A program made the translations under genes and the position numbers. From Desulfosporosinus metallidurans (lineage in GTDB: Bacteria > Bacillota > Desulfitobacteriia > Desulfitobacteriales > Desulfitobacteriaceae), in contig NZ_MLBF01000004.1 of NCBI RefSeq assembly GCF_001936615.1, forward strand, positions 62,001 through 126,000: 64,000 nucleotides of DNA. Reading direction: 5' to 3'. Each line of letters starts with the position of its first letter. The first letter of the stretch is position 1. Below are positions 16,846 to 25,678 of the stretch, in pieces. The notes beneath the pieces are model-generated. The model had not been told where the DNA came from and did not search any database. It saw only the letters and a list, made by a program, of their open reading frames with translations.

Positions 16846-16906
16846 TATATACAAGTATTTCTTGTTACTTGAATTACCCTACCAACCTAATTATTAGGCT
16901 TATGAT

Positions 16907-17044
16907 TTAGTCTTGAGTTGGGATCTGCTTGGCCGCTGCGACTGCTTTGGCGAGTGGGCACTCATCGCTGTGTTTGTCCCCACAGTGAAAACACATATCA
17001 GCTAAAGCCTCAATTGCTTTTTGTTTTTTCTCTGCATTAAACAT
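16907..17044 (-). CDS. Small cysteine-containing protein, unrecognised (45 aa)
   Basis: A 45-codon frame starts at ATG 17044 behind a strong AAGGAGG with 8 nt spacing. The protein contains MCFHCGDKHSDECPLAKA, so Cys-X2-Cys plus a third Cys and two His within 13 residues, suitable for binding a metal such as Zn or Fe. The rest is charged and helical. No signal peptide. It lies between the FTR1 promoter and a thioredoxin-like gene, but appears to be a separate unit with its own terminator. Family not recognised. Confidence 0.65.
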   Translation of the reverse strand: MFNAEKKQKAIEALADMCFHCGDKHSDECPLAKAVAAAKQIPTQD

Positions 17045-17142
17045 TTATAAACCTCCTTGCATTCCTGTATTTTGGTTGACACCTCTTAGACGCAGAAAAG
17101 GGCCAATAGGATAGTATAATGGACTTAATTTTTTTAAATGTG

Positions 17143-17181
17143 AAAAAGTCCCGCCACACTGAAACTTACAGTAGGCGGGAC
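17143..17181 (-). terminator. Terminator of the ArsR/thioredoxin-like pair
   Basis: Minus strand: GTCCCGCC/GGCGGGAC arms with an inner CAGT-type stem, then TTTTT, just beyond the thioredoxin-like gene. Confidence 0.8.
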
Positions 17182-17189
17182 GTTTAAAT

Positions 17190-17435
17190 TTACGCTTTTA
17201 GTTCCTTTTCTAGGATCTCAATCATGCGCACCTTATTCGGCACTTTCCCAACCAGCTTAACCACCCCGTTAATCACGAGTGCAGGCGTACTCATGACCCC
17301 GTAAGACATAATCTTTTGCATGTCTTCGACCTTTTCAACTTGGGCTTCAATCCCCAGCTGAGCAATACCCTCTTTAGTTACTTTTTCTAATTTCGCACAA
17401 TTTGAACACCCGGAACCTAAAATTTTAATTTCCAA
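17190..17435 (-). CDS. Thioredoxin-like small disulfide protein (redox-active disulfide protein 2 family)
   Basis: About 81 residues, thioredoxin fold reduced to the core, of the MTH895/TM0996 type. The active site is GSGCSNCAKLEK (CxxC), and the cis-Pro loop reads SYGVMSTPALVINGVVKLVGKVP. A TTG at 17435, 9 nt after GGGG, fits the ribosome binding site better than the TTG at 17444. It follows an ArsR-family gene by 22 nt; such pairs are often tied to thiol or metalloid redox control. Reductant and target are unknown. Confidence 0.85.
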   Translation of the reverse strand: MEIKILGSGCSNCAKLEKVTKEGIAQLGIEAQVEKVEDMQKIMSYGVMSTPALVINGVVKLVGKVPNKVRMIEILEKELKA

Positions 17436-17465
17436 CAGTCTCAACCCCTTTTTCTTGCTACCATC

Positions 17466-17798
17466 CTAACGTTCAGCAAGATGCCTCATCATAGCTTCCC
17501 CTTCTCTAAATTGCTGAGCAAGAATCTTCTGGACATTCTCTAGGATGGTTAATACTTCTGGGTATTTGATACGGTACATTACCCTTAAGCCCACTTTAGT
17601 CGATGTAATAATTTGTTGTTTGCGCAAAATACTCAAGTGTTGAGATAAATTTGACTGTTCAACTCCCAAATCCTCGATTAGCTCACAAACGCACACTTCC
17701 TCGTTATTCTTCGCTAATCGTTCAAGAATACGTACCCGAGTAGGATGAGCTAAAGCTTTAAAAAAGTCACTCTTCATGGATATGATCTGTTCTTCCAT
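17466..17798 (-). CDS. ArsR family repressor
   Basis: 110 residues, winged helix. HTH: VCVCELIEDLGVEQSNLSQHLSILRKQQII. The ELIEDL helix is preceded by VCVC, the alpha-3 Cys-X-Cys arrangement used for As(III)/Cd/Pb sensing in ArsR/CadC. It is the first gene of a pair with the thioredoxin-like protein. The gene and its partner share one terminator. The inducer may be a thiophilic metal or a redox signal; the sequence alone does not decide. Confidence 0.9.
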   Translation of the reverse strand: MEEQIISMKSDFFKALAHPTRVRILERLAKNNEEVCVCELIEDLGVEQSNLSQHLSILRKQQIITSTKVGLRVMYRIKYPEVLTILENVQKILAQQFREGEAMMRHLAER

Positions 17799-17900
17799 AT
17801 AAATCCCTCAAATTCTATTTTTATTATACTCTGCCCATGAAGCATTCAATTAATAATATTATAATATATTATTTTGCTTAATTCAAATCCACACTTTCCT

Positions 17901-18419
17901 TCAAAACGACTTGGGCATTCGTTTAATCCAAAATCCACCTTTGAAGTTTTTCGGTTCAAACGAAATTACAAACGCCTTGGGACAGAACTTATCGAGAATC
18001 TCTATCAACTTACGTTCATTACTTCTCTTCGCCAAAACCTGCATCATCAACCGATGCCCATCCTTACCATCGGCTAACCAGGAAGTGACACCGTATCCAC
18101 ATTCCCGTAACTTTGAGGGCAATTCTATTTCCACACAATCTACAGTCACTTGAACCGTCACATATCCTAAAGCTATATACTCCTCAATTCGGCTGCCGAT
18201 ATACACTCCTAATCCAAAACCGATACAGTAAGCTGCTAAATTCCAGGGATTGTCCAAGTTTTTCAGAACCAGCCCTAACCCTGTCATGTAAACAAAAATT
18301 TCACCCATAGAAAGAAGCGCTGCCAAAACTCTCTGGCCTTTAATGACAAAAATCATGCGTAGGGTATACAAGGATACATAGACCACGTTAATTCCGATAA
18401 TGGTAAGTATAATTCCCAT
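17901..18419 (-). CDS. DUF2179/UPF0316 membrane protein
   Basis: 172 residues. Three membrane helices (about 1-20, 30-50, 58-75) precede a cytoplasmic DUF2179 domain (about 85-172) with SRIEEYIALGYVTVQV, LRECGYGVTSWLADGKDGHRLMMQVLAKRSNERKLIEIL. The inner ATG at 18419 is preferred because GGAGG lies 5 nt before it; the longer frame would include that ribosome binding site. The family (YebE/UPF0316) has no fixed function, and DUF2179 is thought to bind a small ligand. Confidence 0.85.
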   Translation of the reverse strand: MGIILTIIGINVVYVSLYTLRMIFVIKGQRVLAALLSMGEIFVYMTGLGLVLKNLDNPWNLAAYCIGFGLGVYIGSRIEEYIALGYVTVQVTVDCVEIELPSKLRECGYGVTSWLADGKDGHRLMMQVLAKRSNERKLIEILDKFCPKAFVISFEPKNFKGGFWIKRMPKSF

Positions 18420-18612
18420 AATCTCCTCCATTTTCAACAACCTAGTTCTTTCTTATCTTAGCCTTTATTCTACCTCTTTAAGCTGGACATTGTCACCGCA
18501 TAAATTAGGATTTCTTTTATTCTACCTATACCATGCGGACACGATGATACTCTACGATCTTCAGGAGAAGCTGGGAAAAGAAAAGAAATGAATAGAACTC
18601 CCTAGCGTGCAA

Positions 18613-18642
18613 ACTACCCCCCGATTTACATCGAGGGGTAGT
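18613..18642. terminator. Hairpin after the molybdoenzyme operon
   Basis: ACTACCCCCCGAT and ATCGAGGGGTAGT form a 13-bp stem, 10 nt past the TorD stop. The U-tract is poor, so the terminator role is tentative. Confidence 0.5.
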
Positions 18643-18652
18643 AACGCTTATA

Positions 18653-19318
18653 TTATTCAGTTCGCTCCAAATTATCTGTTAATCCTTCTTTTTCCTCTTC
18701 TAAAAAGGCCCGTAACAAATGTGCCATGCCTTGATAGAAATCAGTATCCGCTTTCATCTCTAATACATTCACGAACTCAAAAATCCACGAATTGAGATGA
18801 GCCTGAAAAAACTCTACTTGCCATTCTTGCAGCCGTTTCTTATCCTCAACCTCTTGTGCTAGACTGGTACGGCGACAAAGCTCGGCCATAAAGAAGAGCT
18901 CGAGGGCGATATGATCCGGAATGAGATCCCAGCCCTCGGCAAAGACAATCTCCCATTCCTTTAAAATACGATGCATATCCTGAGCTGGTTCTTGCCACAG
19001 CCGCCCATACGTGCCATCAATATTGCGATGGGTATAGCATGACTCATAGGGAAACGTGAGCTTTGATCCCGGCACATTTAACAACGCATCATAGTCAAGT
19101 TGAAGTTCTTCAAAGTATCCGGGATCCGTTTCTGCTCTTTTTAAGGCTTTTAAGAGTTGATCCTTGCCTGAAACGTCGGGTAGCCCCATTTGAAGTTTCT
19201 CACGAAAACTTGGATTTAACCACGAATCATCGACTTTGCGAGCTAAGGCTCCTGCAAATAAATTGTATAGCACTGCACGTGTTGCCGACTCGTTCAGAAA
19301 ATCCGTCGTCTGAGCCAT
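18653..19318 (-). CDS. TorD/DmsD-type molybdoenzyme chaperone
   Basis: 221 residues, all helical. The family motif region GSKLTFPYESCYTHRNIDGTYGRLWQEPAQDMHRIL and EGWDLIPDHIALELFFMAEL (E-x-x-x-E-P-DH) is clear. These proteins bind the Tat signal and the apo catalytic subunit until the Mo cofactor is inserted. The gene lies 12 nt after the Tat-tagged catalytic subunit, its evident client, and is last in the operon. Confidence 0.9.
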   Translation of the reverse strand: MAQTTDFLNESATRAVLYNLFAGALARKVDDSWLNPSFREKLQMGLPDVSGKDQLLKALKRAETDPGYFEELQLDYDALLNVPGSKLTFPYESCYTHRNIDGTYGRLWQEPAQDMHRILKEWEIVFAEGWDLIPDHIALELFFMAELCRRTSLAQEVEDKKRLQEWQVEFFQAHLNSWIFEFVNVLEMKADTDFYQGMAHLLRAFLEEEKEGLTDNLERTE

Positions 19319-19330
19319 TGATTCACCTTC

Positions 19331-22141
19331 TTAGACTTTTTCAACTTTCACACGGGAGTCATAAAAAGAACAGCTTCCACCAATCTTATCTTCGAGGCAG
19401 ACATTTCCGATCGAATCGTCAACTCGCATAGCATAGTTAATGTTTACCCCTTTGCCGCGCTTCGAATCTCCTGGAACATTTTTACCGTCAATGACAGCAT
19501 CAGCCGCGCCATAGTTCCAGTGGCCATAGCCAACGCTAGCGATTACTACCCCTGGTCGCACACCCGGGCGCAAGCGGACTTTCCCTTTAACTCCATCTTT
19601 ATTACTAGGTCCACTCACTTTAACTAAGTCGCCATCGTTTAGCCCGAGTTTTTGCCCATCTTCATTATTCATCTCCACAAAGTTCTCAGGTTGAATCTCC
19701 GTTAGCCAGGGTGCTGAAATGGTTCTACTATGCGTTTGGAACGCTTGTTTGTAAGTGGTGGCAATAAAGGGGTACCCGTCATCCTTAATTTCTTGGTCCT
19801 TAGCATCCCTCACCGGATAGTATGCGGGAATGCCATCGAAGGTTTTACCCGTCATGGAATCTTTGGTCGTCGCTACTTTTTCGGCGTAAATAGTACATAG
19901 GCTAGCTACTTTACTTTTCATCATGAGTCCCTCATAGGCCCCACCTGCATCAAAAACTCCGCCCCGATCAAGGATATATTTAACTTGAGATTCTTCAGTA
20001 ACACCTGGTATTTTTCCATATTGGCTCGCAAAGTTAGCTACCAATTTCAAATACCAATCTTCTTCCTTATTGAGCGGCATCCCCGCCCCAAAACCATTAT
20101 CTCCAAACCCGGAAAGGTTCATTCTCTTAGCTAGGTCAATGCAGATGTTTTCCAGTGACTTTGTTTGGGGCAAAACATGCGTCATGGGTTGACGAACGTC
20201 AGCCACTAACCCCAAAATCGTCGGTGGGGCCCCTAAAGCATTCCATTGTTCCATATAAGTGACCTCGGGCAGGATATAATCAGCATACATAGAAGTATCT
20301 CCAATGACAATATCCGTTGAAATGAAGAGTGGTATTTTCTTGGTATCCTTAAAACCGGCAATTACTCGGTCTTTCATCCCAGGTATAGCATAAGCGGGTG
20401 TTCCCATGTGCAACCAAAGTATCTTCGCGGGATAAGGATACCCATCGATCACTCCTGCCACAACCTCTTGGTAAACATCCTTGGTTAAGGGAAACCAAGG
20501 GCGTTTGGCAGGATAGCCATTTTTCTTGAATTCGGTGGAATCTTCATAGTTTGCCTGTTCCCGCGAAATCCGAATTCCCTTTGGCTTAATCGCACCCGCA
20601 TGAAGTTTAGCCACTTGGTATTTTCCGTTCTTATCTCCCATATAACTCAGGGTGGTTCCACCCGCTTGATACCCGCCACGATGGTCAACATTACCTACTA
20701 AGAGGTTCAAGATACACACAGCTCGACCTGCTTGAAATCCGTTCGTGTGCTGTACTGGGCCTCGATAAAAATCTGCCACAGCAAGCTTCCCGTAAGATGA
20801 GAATTGATCGGCAACCCGAACAATTTGTTCTTTGGGGACCCCACAAATCTTTGCATAGTCGTCAAGACTTTTTTCCTTGGCACCTTCCGTTAAAAGCTGG
20901 AAGGACGTTTTACAGGCTATTCCATTAATCGTCGCTTCTCCGAGCAAGTCTCCGGCATCGGCTTTCCCTGCTAACGTCGCGACTCCGGCGACTAAAACGA
21001 CGTAGTCATCTTTAGTTCCTCCAAGCCCCGCTTCATCTCCACGCAAATATTTTCCATTATCCTTGCGCACCAAATAGGTGGCGTCCGACCAGCTCGATTC
21101 TCCTTTTTTTGCAGCGGCATCTTTAGAAGGCGCTTCTAAGAACGATTGATCATAGCGTTTGTTATCGATAATCCATTGGATTATTCCTAGGGCTAGAGCA
21201 GCATCCGTTCCGGGTAGGACAGGAACCCATTCATCGGATTTAGAGGCACTCACGGAAAAACGCGGGTCCACCGTAATCAACTTACCCTTATTTAGTTTGA
21301 AATTAGCTAATTTACGGCTTAACCCGTTCATCGGGAAATTTGCTTCCCCATAGTTGGCTCCGAAATTGAGTATGAGCTTGGAGTTTTCAAAATCAGGCTT
21401 CAGATGCCCCTTGCCCGCAAAGGTAAAGGAAGTAGCAATATGATGGCTCTGTTCACAAACCGTCGTGTGTTCGAACCAGTTAATCGAGCCGAAAGAATTA
21501 TTCACAAAACGTTTTACAAGCTCAGAACGACTATTCTCAATCCGTCCTGCTAAGAAGACAAATTGATTCGCTTTGGGACCCAGCTCCGGAGCTTCCGGAT
21601 CGATCGGGGTATTTAAATCGTTAACGGCTTTAAGTCCCTCGACATTCCCTTCTCCAAAAAGGTTCCCGCCTTCAATAATTTCCTTATACGCTTGATCCCA
21701 ACTAATCGCCTGCCACTTATTCTCTCCCCGTTTGCCTGCTCGTTTTAAAGGTTGTTGAACCCTTAGTGGATCATAAAGTAGTTGCAAACCGGCTTGCCCA
21801 CGAGGGCAAAGTCTCCCTGCTGACTTGCGGGCTTCTTTCGGATCAGTATCATATTTAAGAGGAGTATCCGTTGACATCTGGCTATAGGGATTGCCATCTA
21901 ACTTAATAACCACGCCGTCTTTAATTTTGCCTCTTAAACTACAGTCGCTGCGACATCCTAAGCAGGTCGAATAGACAAAGCTTACGCTGGGGTCAGTATC
22001 GAGTGCATCTTCGGCCGGAGAACCATTTTTCCAGCTTGGAATCCCTTTGGGCATAGTATCCGCGAACACCATAGGTGCAACAGCCATCGTTACGCCAAAA
22101 GCAGCAGCACCCTGGAGAAACTTTCTACGTGTTGTTTCCAT
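19331..22141 (-). CDS. Molybdopterin oxidoreductase catalytic subunit, TtrA/SrdA/ArrA-like
   Basis: 936 residues. A Tat signal (TTRRKFLQGAAAFGV) means export as a folded protein. An N-terminal 4Fe-4S site CLGCRSDCSLRG plus a later Cys in GRLCPRGQAG follows. The presumed Mo ligand is Cys in EHTTVCEQSHH. The C-terminal MGD-binding domain contains FVEMNNEDGQKLGLNDGDLVKVSGPS. Size and motifs put it in the tetrathionate/selenate/arsenate reductase branch of the DMSO reductase family; PsrA/PhsA are shorter. The true electron acceptor is not decided. ATG 22141 is chosen because it directly precedes the Tat motif. It overlaps the NrfD gene's end region closely. Confidence 0.85.
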   Translation of the reverse strand: METTRRKFLQGAAAFGVTMAVAPMVFADTMPKGIPSWKNGSPAEDALDTDPSVSFVYSTCLGCRSDCSLRGKIKDGVVIKLDGNPYSQMSTDTPLKYDTDPKEARKSAGRLCPRGQAGLQLLYDPLRVQQPLKRAGKRGENKWQAISWDQAYKEIIEGGNLFGEGNVEGLKAVNDLNTPIDPEAPELGPKANQFVFLAGRIENSRSELVKRFVNNSFGSINWFEHTTVCEQSHHIATSFTFAGKGHLKPDFENSKLILNFGANYGEANFPMNGLSRKLANFKLNKGKLITVDPRFSVSASKSDEWVPVLPGTDAALALGIIQWIIDNKRYDQSFLEAPSKDAAAKKGESSWSDATYLVRKDNGKYLRGDEAGLGGTKDDYVVLVAGVATLAGKADAGDLLGEATINGIACKTSFQLLTEGAKEKSLDDYAKICGVPKEQIVRVADQFSSYGKLAVADFYRGPVQHTNGFQAGRAVCILNLLVGNVDHRGGYQAGGTTLSYMGDKNGKYQVAKLHAGAIKPKGIRISREQANYEDSTEFKKNGYPAKRPWFPLTKDVYQEVVAGVIDGYPYPAKILWLHMGTPAYAIPGMKDRVIAGFKDTKKIPLFISTDIVIGDTSMYADYILPEVTYMEQWNALGAPPTILGLVADVRQPMTHVLPQTKSLENICIDLAKRMNLSGFGDNGFGAGMPLNKEEDWYLKLVANFASQYGKIPGVTEESQVKYILDRGGVFDAGGAYEGLMMKSKVASLCTIYAEKVATTKDSMTGKTFDGIPAYYPVRDAKDQEIKDDGYPFIATTYKQAFQTHSRTISAPWLTEIQPENFVEMNNEDGQKLGLNDGDLVKVSGPSNKDGVKGKVRLRPGVRPGVVIASVGYGHWNYGAADAVIDGKNVPGDSKRGKGVNINYAMRVDDSIGNVCLEDKIGGSCSFYDSRVKVEKV

Positions 22142-22142
22142 C

Positions 22143-23309
22143 TTATTGTGCAACCCCCTTCGTGGTTGGAGTGGATTTGATTTCCTGTGCGCCAGGGCGA
22201 TTCATGGGCAGAACCGTATAGAAGAACGTCAATACCGCCGTAGCCGCCACTGCTATACCTATCACAATTCCAATATCTCGCCCAGAAGCAACATACTCGA
22301 CAATTTTGCTTCCCGTAAGTGGTAATTTTTGACCACCGATCACGAGGTTTATCCGCATGGCCAGCACTCCGATAATCGTGAGAAGAGAAGCAGTCACCAC
22401 CGCCGGGAGACTTTGGCGGGCTTTTTTAGAGAGTAGAATTAAGAAAGGAACAAGCATCCCGAGAACGTTTTCTAGGCCTAAGAAACTCCATCCTTCGCTA
22501 TGCAAGAGGAAATACCCGGCAGCATACCCAGATTCGGAGGAATACCAGAGAACAATAAAGTAAATAATCATGAGGCTACCATCAACCAAAATGAACCATT
22601 TCATGAGATTGGCAATGTCCGCAATTAAAGATTTTATATCATCGTTTAAACGGCCAAATTTAAACTTCTCCACAAGCATCACAACAATGATAAACAATCC
22701 TGTGCCTGAAACCATGGCCGACATCAGGAAAATAATCGGCATGAGCGGCGTATGCCAAATGGCGCGAGCTTGCACATTGCCTAAAATAAATCCCGTATAC
22801 CCGTGAACTGCCAAAGCAAGTGGAACCCCAAGAGTTCCGAAAAACTTAGCTTGTTTTTTGTCATTTTCTTTAGACGCTTCGGACATATCCGTTTTACCAA
22901 AGAGCAAAAAGCGGTAGAGGGATGCTTTAAAGCCGCCTTGGTTTAAACCCTTCACGAAGTCCTGACGGAAAAGAAACCAAGCATAAATCATGAGGCAAAC
23001 CGGATAAAGAATGAGAAGATAAACTCCCCAAGACATCGCCGACGTGAGATGAACATGTGTGAAAAGATTGATGAACCTCCCCGGCTGAGATAGGTCAAAG
23101 AGAAGGTGCAGGGGAGCAAAGAGCAGCAAGACAATCGCCATGATAACCCCAACTTTGGACACCTTTTTATACTTTTCAATCCCGAAAACCGTCCCCAAAC
23201 TTGTTAATATGAAAGAGCCTGCGCTCATCCCAGTGTAGTAGAAATACAAAGCAATGAGTAATCCCCAGTAGATTTCATGGGGCACGTCAAAGAAATGAAC
23301 AGTCAGCAT
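22143..23309 (-). CDS. NrfD/PsrC-type quinone-interacting membrane subunit
   Basis: 388 residues with about ten membrane helices, from HEIYWGLLIALYFYYTGMSAGSFILTSLG to the final AVLTFFYTVLPMNRP. This is the NrfD fold that passes electrons from menaquinol to the ferredoxin-like subunit. ATG 23309 is favoured because it follows GGGGGTG by 7 nt; it shares one base with the stop of the FeS gene, so translation is coupled. With its neighbours it makes a membrane-bound reductase of the TtrABC/PsrABC plan. Confidence 0.9.
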   Translation of the reverse strand: MLTVHFFDVPHEIYWGLLIALYFYYTGMSAGSFILTSLGTVFGIEKYKKVSKVGVIMAIVLLLFAPLHLLFDLSQPGRFINLFTHVHLTSAMSWGVYLLILYPVCLMIYAWFLFRQDFVKGLNQGGFKASLYRFLLFGKTDMSEASKENDKKQAKFFGTLGVPLALAVHGYTGFILGNVQARAIWHTPLMPIIFLMSAMVSGTGLFIIVVMLVEKFKFGRLNDDIKSLIADIANLMKWFILVDGSLMIIYFIVLWYSSESGYAAGYFLLHSEGWSFLGLENVLGMLVPFLILLSKKARQSLPAVVTASLLTIIGVLAMRINLVIGGQKLPLTGSKIVEYVASGRDIGIVIGIAVAATAVLTFFYTVLPMNRPGAQEIKSTPTTKGVAQ

Positions 23310-23905
23310 CAATTCTCACCCCCGACGATTTTTAGCAGATTTGGACGCAATGACTTTTCATCCGCTCCAATGTAGTAGGTTTGCGGACGATTATTCGTTT
23401 CTGGCTTGCTCACCGTCACAGCCTGTGTGGCGAGTAATTTAGACACTTCACTATTAGGATCATTTAAGTCCCCAAAGAAACGAGCGCCCCCAATGCACGT
23501 GTTAACACAAGCCGGCAGAAGGCCCACCTCTACTCGCTCATGACAGTAGGTACATTTTTCAGCCGTTTTACGCTCTGGATTAATAAACCGAGCATCATAT
23601 GGGCACGCCGCAATACAATACCCACACCCGATACAACGATCATAATCGACAAGCACTGTTCCGTCTTCAAGTTGGTAGGTGGCCTTAACGGGACAAACAT
23701 TGAGGCAGGATGGATTCTCGCAGTGATTGCAAAGGCGAGGCAACCGATGGCGGGAAACATTCGGAAATTTCCCCGTCTCTAACTCCTCGACCCAAGACCT
23801 ATTGACACCCAGCGGCACATTGTTCTCACTTTTGCAGGCCACTGTGCACGCGTGACAGCCTACACACTTGCGCAGGTCAATCACCATGGCATACCGTTTT
23901 CCCAT
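23309..23905 (-). CDS. Four-cluster ferredoxin-like electron-transfer subunit (PsrB/TtrB type)
   Basis: 198 residues with four Cys quartets: CVGCHACTVACKSEN, CNHCENPSCLNVCPV, CIGCGYCIAACPYD, and CTYCHERVEVGLLPACVNTC. This arrangement holds four 4Fe-4S clusters and is standard for the DMSO reductase family's B subunit. It carries no signal peptide and would be exported with the Tat-tagged catalytic subunit. It is the first gene of the four-gene operon. Confidence 0.9.
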   Translation of the reverse strand: MGKRYAMVIDLRKCVGCHACTVACKSENNVPLGVNRSWVEELETGKFPNVSRHRLPRLCNHCENPSCLNVCPVKATYQLEDGTVLVDYDRCIGCGYCIAACPYDARFINPERKTAEKCTYCHERVEVGLLPACVNTCIGGARFFGDLNDPNSEVSKLLATQAVTVSKPETNNRPQTYYIGADEKSLRPNLLKIVGGEN

Positions 23906-24029
23906 GGTCTCATCTCCTTATTGTTATAAGTGCTTGCCACCTTCGCCAAATACGGGCAGGCGCCTGATTTGTTCTTCGGCACCCTATCGGTCTTAACAGC
24001 CTTACTTACAGCCTGGGCTCTCAAGACTC

Positions 24030-24149
24030 GGAGGCAGGTGAATTCTTCACCTGCCTCCATCTTATAGCAGGATTAATCCTGCATATAGCGGGATTATTCC
24101 TAAACCTACTTCTCTTTATCCCTATATAAAATCAAGTCCCTGTCAGGAT
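24030..24149. repeat. Cluster of three hairpins upstream of the molybdoenzyme operon
   Basis: GGAGGCAGGTGAA/TTCACCTGCCTCC (24030-24058, 13-bp stem), the palindrome GCAGGATTAATCCTGC (24067-24082), and TGTCAGGA/TCCTGACA (24131-24149). The gap 23906-24294 holds these and the larger repeat that follows, but no gene. Confidence 0.7.
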
Positions 24150-24164
24150 TCTCCTGACATTTCA

Positions 24165-24276
24165 AACGGAGGAAAACGGGGGACAGGGAGAAACGGGGGG
24201 ACAGGTACGTTGTTTTCAGATAATGAAAACAACGTACCTGTCCCCCCGTTTCCGTTTGCCTGTCCCTCCGTTTTTC
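24165..24276. repeat. Nested long inverted repeat with GGGGACAGG motif
   Basis: The inner stem is 28 bp perfect: arms 24191-24218 and 24224-24251 with loop GATAA, reading AAACGGGGGGACAGG then TACGTTGTTTTCA. An outer stem repeats the motif: AAAACGGGGGACAGG at 24173-24187 against CCTGTCCCTCCGTTTTT at 24259-24275. This resembles the dispersed GGGGACAGG-type palindromes of Peptococcaceae genomes, likely a mobilised REP/MITE-like element. The family link is from memory and unverified. Confidence 0.8.
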
Positions 24277-24294
24277 CCACAGCTAACGTTCCCA

Positions 24295-24600
24295 CTAAAG
24301 TAAAAACTTATAGTCTCTTTTTCCGCTAATAATACGCCGGATTTCTACCATCTCATTATTCAGCAAAACGTAAAACACCAAGTAGCTATCGACTATCAAA
24401 ATACGATAACCTTGCCGTGTTAGTCTTCGATTTTTTGGCGTTGTGCCGGTCAGTGGGAAATCCTCAAGCATTAAAATGCCCTGTTCAATATTTTCAGCCA
24501 ATTTAAGTGCGACAGCAGGATTGTCGCTTGCTATATAATCAACAATTTCGGCCAGATCCTGTTCTGCAGCCTCTGTGATACTAATTAGATGCTTTGGCAT
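24295..24600 (-). CDS. RelE/ParE superfamily toxin
   Basis: 101 residues with the compact ParE/RelE fold: SITEAAEQDLAEIVDYIASDNPAVALKLAENIEQGILMLEDFP, then the strand region GYRILIVDSYLVFYVLLNNEMVEIRRIISGKRDY. The C-terminal Arg/Tyr cluster is the usual active or binding face. Whether it acts on mRNA (RelE) or gyrase (ParE) cannot be told by eye. Its start overlaps the antitoxin gene by 20 nt, which fixes the pair. Confidence 0.9.
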   Translation of the reverse strand: MPKHLISITEAAEQDLAEIVDYIASDNPAVALKLAENIEQGILMLEDFPLTGTTPKNRRLTRQGYRILIVDSYLVFYVLLNNEMVEIRRIISGKRDYKFLL

Positions 24601-24865
24601 GGATGCGGCACCTTATGTCTACCATAACATCGCGGAACGGGCGGCGTTTTCCGGCACGGCTTTGTTCTTCGGCCTCGTCCAGCTTTTCATAAAGGTCTAA
24701 TAGGGCTTGCTGTTCCTCAAAGAGCTGCTGACTCATGATGACTAAATGTCCGTTGCCGTTCTTGGTGATAAAAACAGGTATTTGCTCATTTATACAAATT
24801 TCTTCGATCTCAGGGGTCTTGTTCCTCAAATCTGAAACAGGACGGATTACTGGCATATCGCTCAC
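24581..24865 (-). CDS. Phd/YefM-type antitoxin
   Basis: 94 residues. The N-terminal half PVIRPVSDLRNKTPEIEEICINEQIPVFITKNGNGHLVIMSQQLFEEQ is the Phd/YefM DNA-binding fold. The charged helical tail is the toxin-neutralising part. It lies upstream of and overlaps its toxin, and the dimer should repress the pair's own promoter. The pair abuts a mobile-looking inverted repeat. Confidence 0.9.
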   Translation of the reverse strand: MSDMPVIRPVSDLRNKTPEIEEICINEQIPVFITKNGNGHLVIMSQQLFEEQQALLDLYEKLDEAEEQSRAGKRRPFRDVMVDIRCRIHAKASN

Positions 24866-24960
24866 CTCACCCTTAATAATATATCATTATTATATCACTA
24901 TTTTGACAAAATAAATACCTTTTGTTCTTTGTTTGCTGCTATTGTGCTAACAATTTCCTC

Positions 24961-25530
24961 CTAGCACCCTCCAATACTCTCCGTGACCTCTCCACTTCCT
25001 AAGCTTTTCCATTGCTCCATTCCGCCCACGAGAACCTTCAAGTGTTGCGGGTCATATCCTTTACCTACCAGAGTTTGCCAAGCAGAAAAGGCTCGCACTC
25101 CCGTGAGGCAAATGAGAATAACATCTCTATCTTTGTCTATTTTAGTTATTTGAGTTTCTACCGACCCCAACGGAATATTGATAGCCTGAGGAACATGCCC
25201 CGTCGCAAACTCACTGCGTTCACGTACATCGACAATCTGCCAGTTTTTTTTCGTTTTAATCCCTTCATCCAATTGACTGGCCGAAATCATAGATTCCGCG
25301 GTTAACGTCTTAGGAGGAGAGGCTTCCGAACCAGTGGTCGAATTCTCAGAAGTATTAAGTGTCAGGTTTCCCGACTTTCCTGAAGACACTTCTTGTTTTC
25401 CCGCAGTTCCTGCCGAAGATGTGCCCGAGGGCGAATTTGTAGTTCTAGGAGTTCCGCATCCCGCGATAAACACTGCTATAAGTAAACCAAAACTTAACGC
25501 TCGCATTATTCGGGTAACGTTACTTAACAA
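24961..25530 (-). CDS. Rhodanese-domain lipoprotein
   Basis: 189 residues. A lipoprotein signal ends at FIAGCGTPR (Cys about 25), a Ser/Thr-rich linker follows (26-80), then one rhodanese domain (about 85-189). The active-site loop is ICLTGVRA with the catalytic Cys, after VDVRERSEFATGHVPQAINIPLG. It is anchored outside the membrane and could move sulfane sulfur, in keeping with a reductase of sulfur oxyanions nearby. It lies between the two-component genes and the reductase operon. Confidence 0.9.
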   Translation of the reverse strand: MLSNVTRIMRALSFGLLIAVFIAGCGTPRTTNSPSGTSSAGTAGKQEVSSGKSGNLTLNTSENSTTGSEASPPKTLTAESMISASQLDEGIKTKKNWQIVDVRERSEFATGHVPQAINIPLGSVETQITKIDKDRDVILICLTGVRAFSAWQTLVGKGYDPQHLKVLVGGMEQWKSLGSGEVTESIGGC

Positions 25531-25656
25531 TCTCGAACCCTCCCTGTCGTAAACTCCATTAACTAACTTCCCAGACTCCGACTTCTAGCGAGTCTATCCA
25601 TAAAAAGTTTCTCGATTAAAACATACCCTTTCTTGTCCTCTTTGCCAATTAGGAAA

Positions 25657-25678
25657 AAACCTGACACGTGTCAGGTTT
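25657..25678 (-). terminator. Terminator of the two-component operon
   Basis: Perfect palindrome AAACCTGACACGTGTCAGGTTT followed by T-rich sequence on the minus strand. It overlaps the response regulator's stop codon. Confidence 0.8.
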
